Assembly (NCBI GenBank): GCA_050252075.1
Contig: JBFWLP010000043.1
Span: 1 to 26,378 of the forward strand
Origin: JAAYGT01 sp050252075
GTDB taxonomy: Bacteria; Pseudomonadota; Gammaproteobacteria; Burkholderiales; Burkholderiaceae_B
Length of the DNA stretch: 26,378 nt
Reading direction: 5' to 3'
Shown: one piece after another, positions 5,844 to 13,818 of the stretch
How positions within the stretch are numbered: the first letter of the stretch is position 1
How the letters are laid out: each line of letters opens with the position of its first letter
Notes under the pieces: generated by a model
What the model was told of the DNA's origin: nothing
Seen by the model: the letters and a program-made list of their open reading frames with translations, nothing else
The model's database searches: none
Program-made: the position numbers and the translations under genes

Positions 5844-7040
5844 ATGAAAACAGCCATTGTGAATATCGGCACCATTGTTTCAGGCGACTGGCGTAATCCT
5901 TTTGTTTCAGGTGATGCCATTGTCATGAGCAACGGTCTGATCGAAAGTGTCGGAACGCTGGACAACAGTGTCCTGGCGTCATGCGATGTGGTCATTGATG
6001 CCGATGGCGCAACGGTGTCGCCGGGCTTTATCGACTCCCAGATCCACAACACTTTCGGCGACTACACGCCGCGCCAGAAAACCGTGGGCTTTCTGGAAAG
6101 CTATGTGCACGGCGGAGTAACGACCGGAATCAGCGCATCCGAGGTGCATGTGCCGGGTCGCCCCAAAGATCCGGTGGGTGTGAAGGCGCTGGCTGTTGCC
6201 GCCATGAAGTGCTTCGAACATTACCGGCCGGGCGGTATGCGGGTATGGGCCGGAGCGGTCATTCTGGAGCCCGGCCTTCAGGAGTCCGATTTCGACGACC
6301 TGGTGAATCAGGGCGTGTGGCTGGCCAAGGCGGGTTTTGGTGCGTTTGCGTCGCCGTACGAGTACGCGCCGCTGATCAAGTGGGCCCGGGATCGCGGGAT
6401 GGTCACGCTGGTGCACACCGGCGGATCGTCGATTCCCGGATCGTCGGGTATCTGGGCCGATCACCTGATCGCCATGAACCCGAACGTATCCTTTCATACC
6501 AATGGGGGGCCGGTGGCCATGCCCGACGACGACTACCCCAGACTGGTGAACGAAACCGACATTGCGTTGCAGGTATGTACCGCAGGTAATCTGCGTACCA
6601 CCCTGTTGTTGGCCAATCTGGTGCGCCAGGCGGATCAGTTCGACCGATTCCTGATCGCCACCGACACGCCGACGGGGTCCGGCATCATGCCGCTGGGCAT
6701 GATGTACACCATGACCCATCTGGCCAGCCTGACCGACATGCCTCCCGAAATGGCGATTGCGGCCGCAACGGGAAATAACGCCCGGGTCTATAACCGGAAC
6801 TCTGGCGTGATTGCGGTTGGCCGGGACGCCGATGTGATTGTTCTGGATGCCTGCGTGGGCGGCTCCACGGATAACGCGCTCGATGCCATAAAAAATGGCG
6901 ATATTGCGGCGGTATCGGCGGTGGTGACAGACGGTGTGCCGCGTTTTGTCGGCCGCAGTCGCAACACCCCGGCGGGCCGGCGCAACGTGCGAGTGGCGCA
7001 GTCAACCATCATGAACGATTTCAGCGGCGCGGCACACTGA
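5844..7040 (+). CDS. Enamidase-like amidohydrolase with altered HxH metal motif
   Basis: The ATG at 5844 follows CAGGAG at 5831 and gives 398 residues; a longer frame from 5790 lacks a ribosome binding site. From memory, the sequence resembles enamidase of Eubacterium barkeri, which opens 6-oxo-tetrahydronicotinate to 2-formylglutarate and ammonia. Shared features are the start NIGTIVSGD, GDYTPRQKT, HGGVTT, PGRPKD, HTGGSSIPGSS, NGGP and the end GRSRNTPAGRR. Likely metal ligands E142, H191, H218 and D274 are kept, as is H68. The first His of the DxHxH motif, however, is Gln (DSQIH, Q66), so the metal site must differ. Reaction: probably hydrolysis of a cyclic amide, enamide or related C-N bond in the cytoplasm; substrate unknown. 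It is followed by a DUF1185 gene 49 nt downstream. Its G/C-rich codon use matches the host chromosome rather than the island to its left. Confidence 0.8.
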   Translation: MKTAIVNIGTIVSGDWRNPFVSGDAIVMSNGLIESVGTLDNSVLASCDVVIDADGATVSPGFIDSQIHNTFGDYTPRQKTVGFLESYVHGGVTTGISASEVHVPGRPKDPVGVKALAVAAMKCFEHYRPGGMRVWAGAVILEPGLQESDFDDLVNQGVWLAKAGFGAFASPYEYAPLIKWARDRGMVTLVHTGGSSIPGSSGIWADHLIAMNPNVSFHTNGGPVAMPDDDYPRLVNETDIALQVCTAGNLRTTLLLANLVRQADQFDRFLIATDTPTGSGIMPLGMMYTMTHLASLTDMPPEMAIAAATGNNARVYNRNSGVIAVGRDADVIVLDACVGGSTDNALDAIKNGDIAAVSAVVTDGVPRFVGRSRNTPAGRRNVRVAQSTIMNDFSGAAH

Positions 7041-7089
7041 CCGTGCCGCACGGCTTTTCGGCCTGTAAGCAATGACAAAGGAAGAAAAT

Positions 7090-7695
7090 ATGGACGTTTC
7101 AACACTGCCGGGTATTGCCATCCGGCGCTGGTATGCCTACCGCGAGCTTACCTGGCGTAACGAGGCGGGCGTGCCGGGCGATGGGCCGCCCGTGGTGAAG
7201 TGGGTCATTGGCGCACTGGTGAAGAATCCGGCCATCGGCCGCGAGTCTCCGGCGCCGCTGGACGACGTCATTGAGAACTCCCAGGCGCTGGGTGCCGCCT
7301 TTGCCAAGGCCATTCTGGCCGAGGCGGGCGAACACCCGATTGCCAGCTATGGCAAGGCGTGCCTGGTGGGCATGAAAGGTGAGTACGAGCACGGCAATGC
7401 GTTCCTGACGGAAACGTTCATGAAGCCGGTGCGGGCCGCCATTGGCGGGGGCAAGGCCTGGGTGCCCTCGACCGGCAAGCGTGGCGGGCCGGGTGTGGCG
7501 ATTGATGTGCCGCTGGCCAACAAAGACGCCCTGTATGTCCGGGCCCAGTATGATACGGTCACAGTCTGTTTTCCCGACGGGCCGGCCGACGACGAAATTC
7601 TGGTGCTCATGGCCTTTGCTTCCCGGGGTCGGCTGCATGCGCGCCTGGGCGGCTTGCAGGCGGCCGATGTCAAGGGCGAAGACGGCCTGCGCTAG
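7090..7695 (+). CDS. Amino acid synthesis family protein (DUF1185, AA_synth)
   Basis: I prefer the ATG at 7090 (201 residues), since AAAGGAAG at 7077 is a strong ribosome binding site for it; an in-frame ATG at 7072 adds six residues. The protein matches the AA_synth/DUF1185 pattern seen in Bordetella and relatives: IRRWYAYRELTWRNEAG at the start, ALGAAFAKAILAEAG, SYGKACLVGMKGEYEHGNAF, and STGKRGGPGVAIDVPLA. The 'amino acid synthesis' label is a family name without an assigned reaction. No signal peptide or membrane segment is seen, so it is probably a cytoplasmic enzyme. It sits 49 nt after the enamidase-like gene and is followed by a hairpin terminator, so the pair forms a short operon and probably acts in one pathway. 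Confidence 0.75.
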   Translation: MDVSTLPGIAIRRWYAYRELTWRNEAGVPGDGPPVVKWVIGALVKNPAIGRESPAPLDDVIENSQALGAAFAKAILAEAGEHPIASYGKACLVGMKGEYEHGNAFLTETFMKPVRAAIGGGKAWVPSTGKRGGPGVAIDVPLANKDALYVRAQYDTVTVCFPDGPADDEILVLMAFASRGRLHARLGGLQAADVKGEDGLR

Positions 7696-7717
7696 CGGGT
7701 TCGGGCCGGCACAACGG

Positions 7718-7751
7718 GGGGCGATGTCCTTGCGGGGGCATCGCCCCTTTG
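7718..7751 (+). terminator. Probable Rho-independent terminator after the enamidase-DUF1185 pair
   Basis: GGGGCGATG (7718..7726) and CATCGCCCC (7739..7747) form a perfect 9-bp stem with a 12-nt loop, followed by a short TTTGCTG tail. The stem is strong but the T-run is weak, so termination may be partial. It separates the amidohydrolase pair from the fmdB-aspS operon. Confidence 0.6.
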
Positions 7752-7834
7752 CTGTCCCGGCAGGTCTCCTCGTTCGGGCACGAAATCCGGTTAAAATCAG
7801 CGCGGTTCAATCGCTCTATTTACAAGGTGAAGTC

Positions 7835-8128
7835 ATGCCCATCTACGCCTACAAGTGTGGCGAGTGCGGACACGCCGCAGACGTTCTGCAGAAAATGTCC
7901 GACCCCGTGCTTACGCAATGTCCCCAGTGTGGTTCGACATCGTATGCCAAGCAAATTACCGCAGCGGGCTTTCAGCTGAAAGGCTCGGGCTGGTATGTTA
8001 CCGATTTTCGCAACGGTTCCGGCGGCGGGTCGGCAAAAACGACGGCGTCGTCCGAATCTTCGGGCGGATCGGCATCGTCGGATGCTCCGGCGGCGTCGGG
8101 TTCCGCGCCTGCAGCGGCCGCGACTTGA
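7835..8128 (+). CDS. FmdB-family zinc ribbon protein
   Basis: The 97-residue protein starts at ATG 7835 behind AAGGTGAAG. The N-terminus MPIYAYKCGECG and the four cysteines C8, C11, C29 and C32 (CxxC...CPQC) form the CxxC zinc ribbon of the FmdB/putative regulatory protein family. AKQITAAGFQLKGSGWYVTD follows as usual. From about residue 63 the tail is low-complexity Ser/Gly/Ala, which is common in betaproteobacterial members and probably disordered. The function is unknown; the FmdB name comes from a putative regulator of formamidase in Methylophilus. It leads a same-strand run with DUF502 and aspS, an arrangement typical of Burkholderiales. Confidence 0.9.
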   Translation: MPIYAYKCGECGHAADVLQKMSDPVLTQCPQCGSTSYAKQITAAGFQLKGSGWYVTDFRNGSGGGSAKTTASSESSGGSASSDAPAASGSAPAAAAT

Positions 8129-8161
8129 TACGGCATCGTCTTTTCGTGCCGGCGGCATGCC

Positions 8162-8845
8162 ATGCGTTTTTTTAAGCGTTACTTTATTACCGGCCTGCTG
8201 ATCTGGGTACCGCTGGTAATCACCCTGTGGGTGCTGGCGCTGCTTATCAGCACGCTGGAAAGTTTTGTGCCGCCGTTCCTGTCGTCGCAGTCGCTGTTCG
8301 GCTTCAGCATTCCGGGTTTTCAACTGGTGCTGGTGCTGCTCACGGTCTTGCTCACCGGGGTGCTGGCGGCCAATTTCATCGGCCGTGCCATTGTCGACCG
8401 TTGGGAGCGTGTGCTGGGTCGCATTCCGCTGGTGCGGTCGATTTATAATTCAGTAAAACAAGTCAGCGATACGGTGCTGGCCCCGGAGGGCCAGGCGTTT
8501 CGTGAAGCTGTATTGGTACAGTATCCGCGTCACGGCGCCTGGACGATTGCCTTTCTTACCGGCGCGCCCAGCGGCGAGGTCGCCGGGCGGCTGGGGCCCG
8601 ATTACGTCAGCATTTATGTGCCTACTACGCCCAACCCCACGTCGGGCTTTTTCCTGATGGTGCCGCGCAATGAAATCCAAGTTCTCGACATGAGCGTGGA
8701 CGCCGCCCTGAAGTATGTGGTCTCGATGGGGGTGGTGGCGCCGGTGCCGGGCGGGTTGCCGCGATCGCGCAAAGCGGCGAAACAGAAACCCCGGGCTGTA
8801 CCGCCCGAACCGATGGATCCACCCGCGCCGGGTGGGTCTTCCTGA
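8162..8845 (+). CDS. DUF502 family membrane protein
   Basis: The 227-residue protein is a DUF502 inner-membrane protein. It has two hydrophobic segments, about residues 8-30 (GLLIWVPLVITLWVLALLIS) and 52-74, with a short loop between them. The conserved soluble part follows: GRIPLVRSIYNSVKQVSDTV, then AFLTG and VPTTPNPTSGFFLMVPRNE. The last 30 residues are basic and proline-rich. Its role is unknown. It starts 33 nt after fmdB and ends 36 nt before aspS, so it is probably co-transcribed with both. Start ATG 8162 directly precedes the basic MRFFKRYF N-terminus expected before the first membrane helix. Confidence 0.9.
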   Translation: MRFFKRYFITGLLIWVPLVITLWVLALLISTLESFVPPFLSSQSLFGFSIPGFQLVLVLLTVLLTGVLAANFIGRAIVDRWERVLGRIPLVRSIYNSVKQVSDTVLAPEGQAFREAVLVQYPRHGAWTIAFLTGAPSGEVAGRLGPDYVSIYVPTTPNPTSGFFLMVPRNEIQVLDMSVDAALKYVVSMGVVAPVPGGLPRSRKAAKQKPRAVPPEPMDPPAPGGSS

Positions 8846-8881
8846 TGAATACCACGATTTTTCTATACGGAGTACTTCCTG

Positions 8882-10675
8882 ATGCGTACCTGCTATACCG
8901 GCGAGGTCAGTAAACACCACCTTGACCAGACAGTCACCTTGTTTGGCTGGGTTCATCGTCGCCGTGATCACGGCGGGGTCATTTTTATCGACCTGCGTGA
9001 TCGTGCCGGGCTTGCTCAGGTGGTGGTGGATCCCGACAATGCAAAAGCATTCCAGATCGCCGAAGATATCCGCAACGAGTTTTGTATCCGCATCACCGGT
9101 CTGGTGCGTGCCCGGCCCGAAGGTACCGTGAATCCCGATCTTAAATCGGGGGAAGTGGAAATTCTCTGCCGTGACATCGAAGTGCTCAATCCTTCGGTGA
9201 CACCGCCATTCCAGCTTGACGATGACAATCTGTCCGAAACAACCCGGCTGACGCATCGCGTGCTCGATCTTCGCCGCCCCCAGATGCAGCACAATCTTAT
9301 GTTGCGCTACCGCGTGGCCATGGAGGTGCGCAAGTATCTTGACGCCTTGGGCTTCGTGGACATTGAAACGCCCATGCTCACGAAAAGCACGCCTGAAGGC
9401 GCGCGTGACTACCTGGTACCGTCCCGTGTGAACGATGGCCAGTTTTTTGCCTTGCCCCAGTCGCCGCAATTGTTCAAGCAAATGCTTATGGTGTCCGGTT
9501 TCGACCGCTACTACCAGATCACCAAGTGTTTTCGCGATGAAGACCTTCGCGCCGACCGTCAGCCTGAGTTCACCCAGATCGACTGCGAAACCTCATTCCT
9601 GAATGAAGAGGAAATTCGTGAAATTTTCGAGGGCATGATCCGTCAGGTGTTCGCCAACGTTCAGAACGAACAATTGCCCGAAACATTCCCCACCATGACC
9701 TGGCAGGAAGCCATGCGTCGGTTTGGTTCCGACAAGCCTGATCTGCGGGTGAAACTGGAATTTGTCGATGTCAACGACCTGATGCGCGACGTTGAATTCA
9801 AAGTGTTTTCGTCGCCGGCCAATGACCCGGGCAGCCGTGTGGTGGCCTTGCGTATTCCCGGCGGTGCGGCGCTGACGCGCACGGAAATTGATGCCTATAC
9901 CAAGTTCGTGGCCATTTATGGCGCCAAGGGCCTGGCCTACATCAAAGTGAACGACGCTGCCGCCATTCCCGAAGGCTTGCAGTCGCCGATCGTAAAAAAT
10001 ATCCATACGCAGGCGCTTCAGGCACTGGTCGAACGCACCGGCGCCCAAAGCGGTGATCTTATTTTCTTCGGGGCCGACAGAACCAAGGTGGTCAACGATG
10101 CCATGGGCGCCCTGCGCGTCAAGATCGGTCACAGCGAATTCGGCAAGGCGGGCGGCCTGTTCCAAGCCGGCTGGAAGCCGTTGTGGGTGGTGGATTTCCC
10201 CATGTTCGAGTACGACGAGGACGAAGGGCGCTACTTCGCGGCTCACCACCCGTTCACCAGCCCCAAAGACGGGCACGAAGACCTGCTGGGCTCCGACCCG
10301 GGCAAGGCGCTGGCCAAAGCCTACGACATGGTGCTGAACGGTTGGGAAGTGGGCGGTGGTTCGGTGCGTATTCACCGGGCCGAGGTGCAGAGCAAGGTAT
10401 TCCGGGCGCTGAACATTCAGGCCGACGAAGCCCGGGAAAAGTTCGGCTTCCTGCTCGATGCCTTGCAGTATGGTGCACCGCCGCACGGCGGGATCGCGTT
10501 CGGCCTTGACCGCCTGGTCACCATGCTCACCGGCGCCGAATCCATCCGCGACGTCATTGCGTTCCCCAAAACGCAACGCGCCCAGTGCCTGCTAACCCAG
10601 GCACCATCGCCGGTCGATGAAAAGCAGTTGCGGGAGTTGCATATCCGTTTGCGCAATACGCCCGAGGTAAAGTAG
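8882..10675 (+). CDS. aspS: Aspartyl-tRNA synthetase, probably non-discriminating (Asp/Asn)
   Basis: This 597-residue class IIb synthetase charges tRNA(Asp) with aspartate in the cytoplasm. The N-terminal OB-fold anticodon domain (about 1-110) is followed by the catalytic core with motif 2 (FRDEDLRADRQPEFTQID), the bacterial GAD insertion (about 280-420), and motif 3 (GGIAFGLDRL). The length matches E. coli AspS (590). Two residues tied to tRNA choice look like the non-discriminating enzyme of Pseudomonas aeruginosa: His at RRRDH (H30; Leu in E. coli) and Gly at RPEG (G81; Lys in E. coli). That predicts it also charges tRNA(Asn), with GatCAB converting Asp to Asn. It follows DUF502 by 36 nt and precedes the EEP gene by 36 nt. 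Confidence 0.97.
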   Translation: MRTCYTGEVSKHHLDQTVTLFGWVHRRRDHGGVIFIDLRDRAGLAQVVVDPDNAKAFQIAEDIRNEFCIRITGLVRARPEGTVNPDLKSGEVEILCRDIEVLNPSVTPPFQLDDDNLSETTRLTHRVLDLRRPQMQHNLMLRYRVAMEVRKYLDALGFVDIETPMLTKSTPEGARDYLVPSRVNDGQFFALPQSPQLFKQMLMVSGFDRYYQITKCFRDEDLRADRQPEFTQIDCETSFLNEEEIREIFEGMIRQVFANVQNEQLPETFPTMTWQEAMRRFGSDKPDLRVKLEFVDVNDLMRDVEFKVFSSPANDPGSRVVALRIPGGAALTRTEIDAYTKFVAIYGAKGLAYIKVNDAAAIPEGLQSPIVKNIHTQALQALVERTGAQSGDLIFFGADRTKVVNDAMGALRVKIGHSEFGKAGGLFQAGWKPLWVVDFPMFEYDEDEGRYFAAHHPFTSPKDGHEDLLGSDPGKALAKAYDMVLNGWEVGGGSVRIHRAEVQSKVFRALNIQADEAREKFGFLLDALQYGAPPHGGIAFGLDRLVTMLTGAESIRDVIAFPKTQRAQCLLTQAPSPVDEKQLRELHIRLRNTPEVK

Positions 10676-10711
10676 TACATGCCGGCCTGGGCCCAACGCT
10701 AGGAGTCGCGG

Positions 10712-11590
10712 ATGTCAGTCCTTCGGATCGTCAGTTACAACATCCACAAAGGACGCTCCGCGACGGGCAGCCGCGAATCCTTCGAAGATTTGCGGCTTGG
10801 GCTTTACGGCCTGCAGCCCGACCTGCTGTTTCTTCAGGAAGTGCAGGGCCGCAACGAACAGCGCATCAGCCTGGATGCCCAGCACGAATCGCTGGGCGCC
10901 GCCCTGGCCATGAATGTGGCCTACGGCTGCAATGCGGTGCGCAACCAGACCGACCACGGCAATGCCCTGCTGTCGCGGTTCCCCATTTTGCACTACGAAA
11001 ACGAGGACATTTCCGATCACCGCCTGGAGCAGCGTGGCTTGCTGCATGCACTGGTTAACGTGCAAGGCCGGCCGGTGCATTGTCTGGTTGTCCATCTGGG
11101 TTTGTTTGCGGGCGGCAGGTCCCGGCAGATCGCCGCACTGGTAGACCGTATCCAGCGGCTTGTGCCGCTCGACGAGCCCATGCTGATCGCCGGCGACTTC
11201 AACGACTGGAATAACCGGCTGGCCCCCATGTTCGTCAGCCAGCTGGGGCTTTACGAAGTGTTTTCCATCGCGCCTTTTGCGGAATCGGGGCCGCGCCTGT
11301 TGCGTGCCCCCATTGCGCACTTGCGCCAACGCATGAAGCGCGGCGCCCTGGCGCAGCGCAAAGAAGCCGCGCCTCATGTCCGGTCCCGGCAGGCCATCGA
11401 GCTGGGCGTGGGGGGGGGCGGTCGTCTGACACCGCCCCCCCGCACGTTTCCGGCGGCTTTTCCCTGGTTGCGGCTTGACCGCATATATCAGCGTGGTTTT
11501 GCCGTACGCAAGGCACGCGTGCTACAAGGGTTGCCGTGGCGACAGATTTCCGACCACGCACCGCTCTTTGCCGAGCTTGAGCTCCCATGA
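10712..11590 (+). CDS. Endonuclease/exonuclease/phosphatase (EEP) family hydrolase
   Basis: The 292-residue protein starts at ATG 10712 behind TAGGAG. It shows the EEP metal-dependent phosphodiesterase motifs in order: VSYNIHKGRS near the N-terminus, the metal-binding Glu in LLFLQEVQGRN, VVHLGLF, the AGDFNDWNN motif, and the terminal SDHAPLFAEL with the catalytic Asp-His. There is no signal peptide. The family covers DNA repair nucleases, sphingomyelinases and lipid phosphatases. Its place ahead of a cardiolipin synthase is a common arrangement in Burkholderiales and hints at a phospholipid-related role, which remains unproven. It contains a run of nine G (11410..11418) facing seven C (11435..11441), giving the odd VGGGGRLTPPPR stretch. 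Confidence 0.88.
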   Translation: MSVLRIVSYNIHKGRSATGSRESFEDLRLGLYGLQPDLLFLQEVQGRNEQRISLDAQHESLGAALAMNVAYGCNAVRNQTDHGNALLSRFPILHYENEDISDHRLEQRGLLHALVNVQGRPVHCLVVHLGLFAGGRSRQIAALVDRIQRLVPLDEPMLIAGDFNDWNNRLAPMFVSQLGLYEVFSIAPFAESGPRLLRAPIAHLRQRMKRGALAQRKEAAPHVRSRQAIELGVGGGGRLTPPPRTFPAAFPWLRLDRIYQRGFAVRKARVLQGLPWRQISDHAPLFAELELP

Positions 11591-11600
11591 GGCCATTGCC

Positions 11601-12479
11601 ATGCCCGTTTCCTTACCCGCCGACGCCAACCCCCGCGGGCTGGCGAACGACGCACTAGATCGCGAATACAACGCCCGGGCGTCGGTTCCCGACTGGCTGG
11701 TGTATTTGCAGGCTTATCAGAAAGACAGCGCCCGCGCGCGCGCCACATTGCCGTGCGTGACAGGAGTACCGTACGGCGAACACCCCGACGAGACACTCGA
11801 TATTTTCCCCGCATCGCACGCCAATGCGCCTGTGTTTGTCTATATTCACGGCGGCTACTGGCGCGCATTGTCGAAAGACGACTCGGCCTTCATGGCGCCC
11901 GCCCTGCATCAGGCGGGTGCCACCGTGGTGATCGTCAATTACGCGCTGGCCCCGGCGGTCAGCGTGGAAACGATCGTGACGCAATGCCGCCGGGCCGTGG
12001 CATGGGTTTATCAGAACATTCATCGCCACAATGGCAATCCGGCGCGTATTCATTGCAGCGGCAGTTCGGCCGGCGGACACCTGGTGGGCATGCTGCTGGC
12101 ACCCGGCTGGCATGCCGGGCAACAGGTGCCCGAAAGTGTGGTGCACAGCGCCAGTACGTTTAGCGGGCTTTTCGATCTGCGGCTGCTCGTGGACACCCAC
12201 ATTAACGAATGGACGCAGTTCACACCCGAATCGGCACGGGCACTGAGCCCCCGCTTTCATTTGCCCGTGCGTCCCTGCGCGGTGGTTGTGGCGTGCGGAG
12301 CCCTTGAGTCGGGCGAGTTCCGGCGGCAAAGCGCCGAGTACGCCCAGGCGCTGATGAGGGCCGATGCGCGGGTTTATGCCCTGGAAGTGGCCGGCACCAA
12401 TCACTTCAGTGTGGTGCAGGAGCTGGCTAATCCCGCCTCGGCGGTGAGCCAGCGTATTTATCGTGTCATGGGGCTCTAA
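11601..12479 (+). CDS. Alpha/beta hydrolase, HGGYW (kynurenine formamidase-like) family
   Basis: I place the start at ATG 11601 (TGAGG at about 11588), giving 292 residues; the longer open frame to 11475 overlaps the EEP gene. The oxyanion motif HGGYW is at residues 83-87 and the nucleophile elbow GSSAGG has Ser156 as likely catalytic residue. An acidic residue lies in ACGALESGEF, and the catalytic His is in TNHFSVV. HGGYW is typical of the eukaryotic-type kynurenine formamidase and related esterases of the BD-FAE family. No kynurenine pathway genes are nearby, so the substrate is uncertain and a generic carboxylesterase role is possible. It lies 10 nt after the EEP gene and 26 nt before cls, so it belongs to the same operon. 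Confidence 0.85.
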   Translation: MPVSLPADANPRGLANDALDREYNARASVPDWLVYLQAYQKDSARARATLPCVTGVPYGEHPDETLDIFPASHANAPVFVYIHGGYWRALSKDDSAFMAPALHQAGATVVIVNYALAPAVSVETIVTQCRRAVAWVYQNIHRHNGNPARIHCSGSSAGGHLVGMLLAPGWHAGQQVPESVVHSASTFSGLFDLRLLVDTHINEWTQFTPESARALSPRFHLPVRPCAVVVACGALESGEFRRQSAEYAQALMRADARVYALEVAGTNHFSVVQELANPASAVSQRIYRVMGL

Positions 12480-12505
12480 GGGCACCCGGAAAAGGCGGAT
12501 TCGCG

Positions 12506-13735
12506 ATGGCCGGCATCGACATGGAGCTTGACTGGCGCGAGGGTAACCAGGTTACCTTGCTGCGCAATGGCGACCAGTTTTTCCCCGCGGTTTGCCAGGC
12601 CGTCGATGCCGCCCGTTACCAGGTTCATCTGGAAACCTATATTTTCAACCTCGACGATTCCGGGCACTGTGTGCTCGACGCCCTGGCGCGCGCCATTGCC
12701 CGCGGAGTGCGAGTGCGTGTCGTGATCGACGGATTTGGCTGCCTGGAAACCGCCGACGTGCTCTGCGAACGTCTGGCGGCCATGGGGGCGCGGTTTCGGG
12801 TGTACCGGCCGGAGCGCGGTGGTTTGGGTTTCGTGCGGTTCAATCTGCGTCGCTTGCGTCGCCTGCACCGCAAAACACTGGTCGTTGACCACCGCGTTGC
12901 CTTTGTGGGGGGCATCAATATACTGGACGATTTCGTCGACATTCCCGACTCGGGAGATGACGCCCGCCCGCGGTTCGATTTTGCCGTGCGGCTGCAAGGC
13001 CCAATCGTTACCGATGTTTCACGGGCGCAGCGAGGGTTGTGGCTGCGCATGTCCTGGCGCCGGCGCGATGACTGGAGCGCCTTCTACCGGCGTTTGAAGC
13101 GCTGGCGTGACTGGCGGCAACGGCGGGTGAAATGGGAGCAGCCGGTGCATGATCCCGGGGTCAGGGCGGTTTTGTTGCTGCGCGACAATCTGCGTTACCG
13201 GCAAACCATTGAAAACGCCTATCTGGCCACCATGAACGAGGCCGCCGCGGATATTCTCGTGGCCAATGCCTATTTTTTCCCCGGACGCCGCCTGCGCAAG
13301 GCGCTGGTCGCCGCGGCCCATCGCGGCGTGAGGGTTCGGCTGCTGCTGCAGGGCCGCTCGGAATATCCCATGCAGTACCGCGCCTGCCGGTACACCTACG
13401 AGCGTCTTCTGGAAGAAGGCATTGAAATTTACGAGTACATGGCCAGCTATCTGCATGCCAAGGTGGCGGTGATCGACGATTACGCCATGGTGGGGTCGTC
13501 GAATATGGATCCCTTCAGCCTGTTGCTCGCCCGCGAGGCCAATGTGTACGTTCACGATGCCGATTTCGCCGCCGGGTTGCGCGCAGCGATCGAGAAGGAA
13601 ATGGCTGACAATGCCGTGCCCGTGACGCGTGAATACCTGCACAAGCGCAGTTGGCTGCAACGGCTGTGGGATGGCTTGGCCTACCTGATGCTGCGCGCGG
13701 GGGTGGCCGTGACGGGCAGGGCGTCGGAATACTGA
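12506..13735 (+). CDS. clsB: Cardiolipin synthase, ClsB-like (phospholipase D superfamily)
   Basis: The 409-residue protein carries two HKD motifs: HRKTLVVD with H121, K123 and D128, followed by FVGGINI, and HAKVAVID with H317, K319 and D324, followed by MVGSSNMDP. It lacks the N-terminal transmembrane pair of ClsA, and its length fits ClsB (413 in E. coli). Such enzymes join phosphatidyl groups to make cardiolipin at the inner membrane. Basic stretches between the two halves (YRRLKRWRDWRQRRVKW) could contact acidic lipid. A later ATG at 12521 is also possible. It ends the aspS operon; no hairpin is evident before frmA, 83 nt downstream. Confidence 0.92.
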   Translation: MAGIDMELDWREGNQVTLLRNGDQFFPAVCQAVDAARYQVHLETYIFNLDDSGHCVLDALARAIARGVRVRVVIDGFGCLETADVLCERLAAMGARFRVYRPERGGLGFVRFNLRRLRRLHRKTLVVDHRVAFVGGINILDDFVDIPDSGDDARPRFDFAVRLQGPIVTDVSRAQRGLWLRMSWRRRDDWSAFYRRLKRWRDWRQRRVKWEQPVHDPGVRAVLLLRDNLRYRQTIENAYLATMNEAAADILVANAYFFPGRRLRKALVAAAHRGVRVRLLLQGRSEYPMQYRACRYTYERLLEEGIEIYEYMASYLHAKVAVIDDYAMVGSSNMDPFSLLLAREANVYVHDADFAAGLRAAIEKEMADNAVPVTREYLHKRSWLQRLWDGLAYLMLRAGVAVTGRASEY

Positions 13736-13818
13736 GTTTTCGTTTAACATCGGGACAATCCGCGCAGCCCCCTGTGGCCGCACCGGCAAGGTAAATCACG
13801 AATGTAAAGGATACCCCC

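Noticed and set aside
8450..9481. 343-residue open frame on the minus strand, and a similar one at 9593..10576
   Set aside because: Both lie antisense within aspS and DUF502, have His/Gln/Arg-rich shadow-like composition, and show no recognised motif. They follow from the G/C-rich third positions of aspS.
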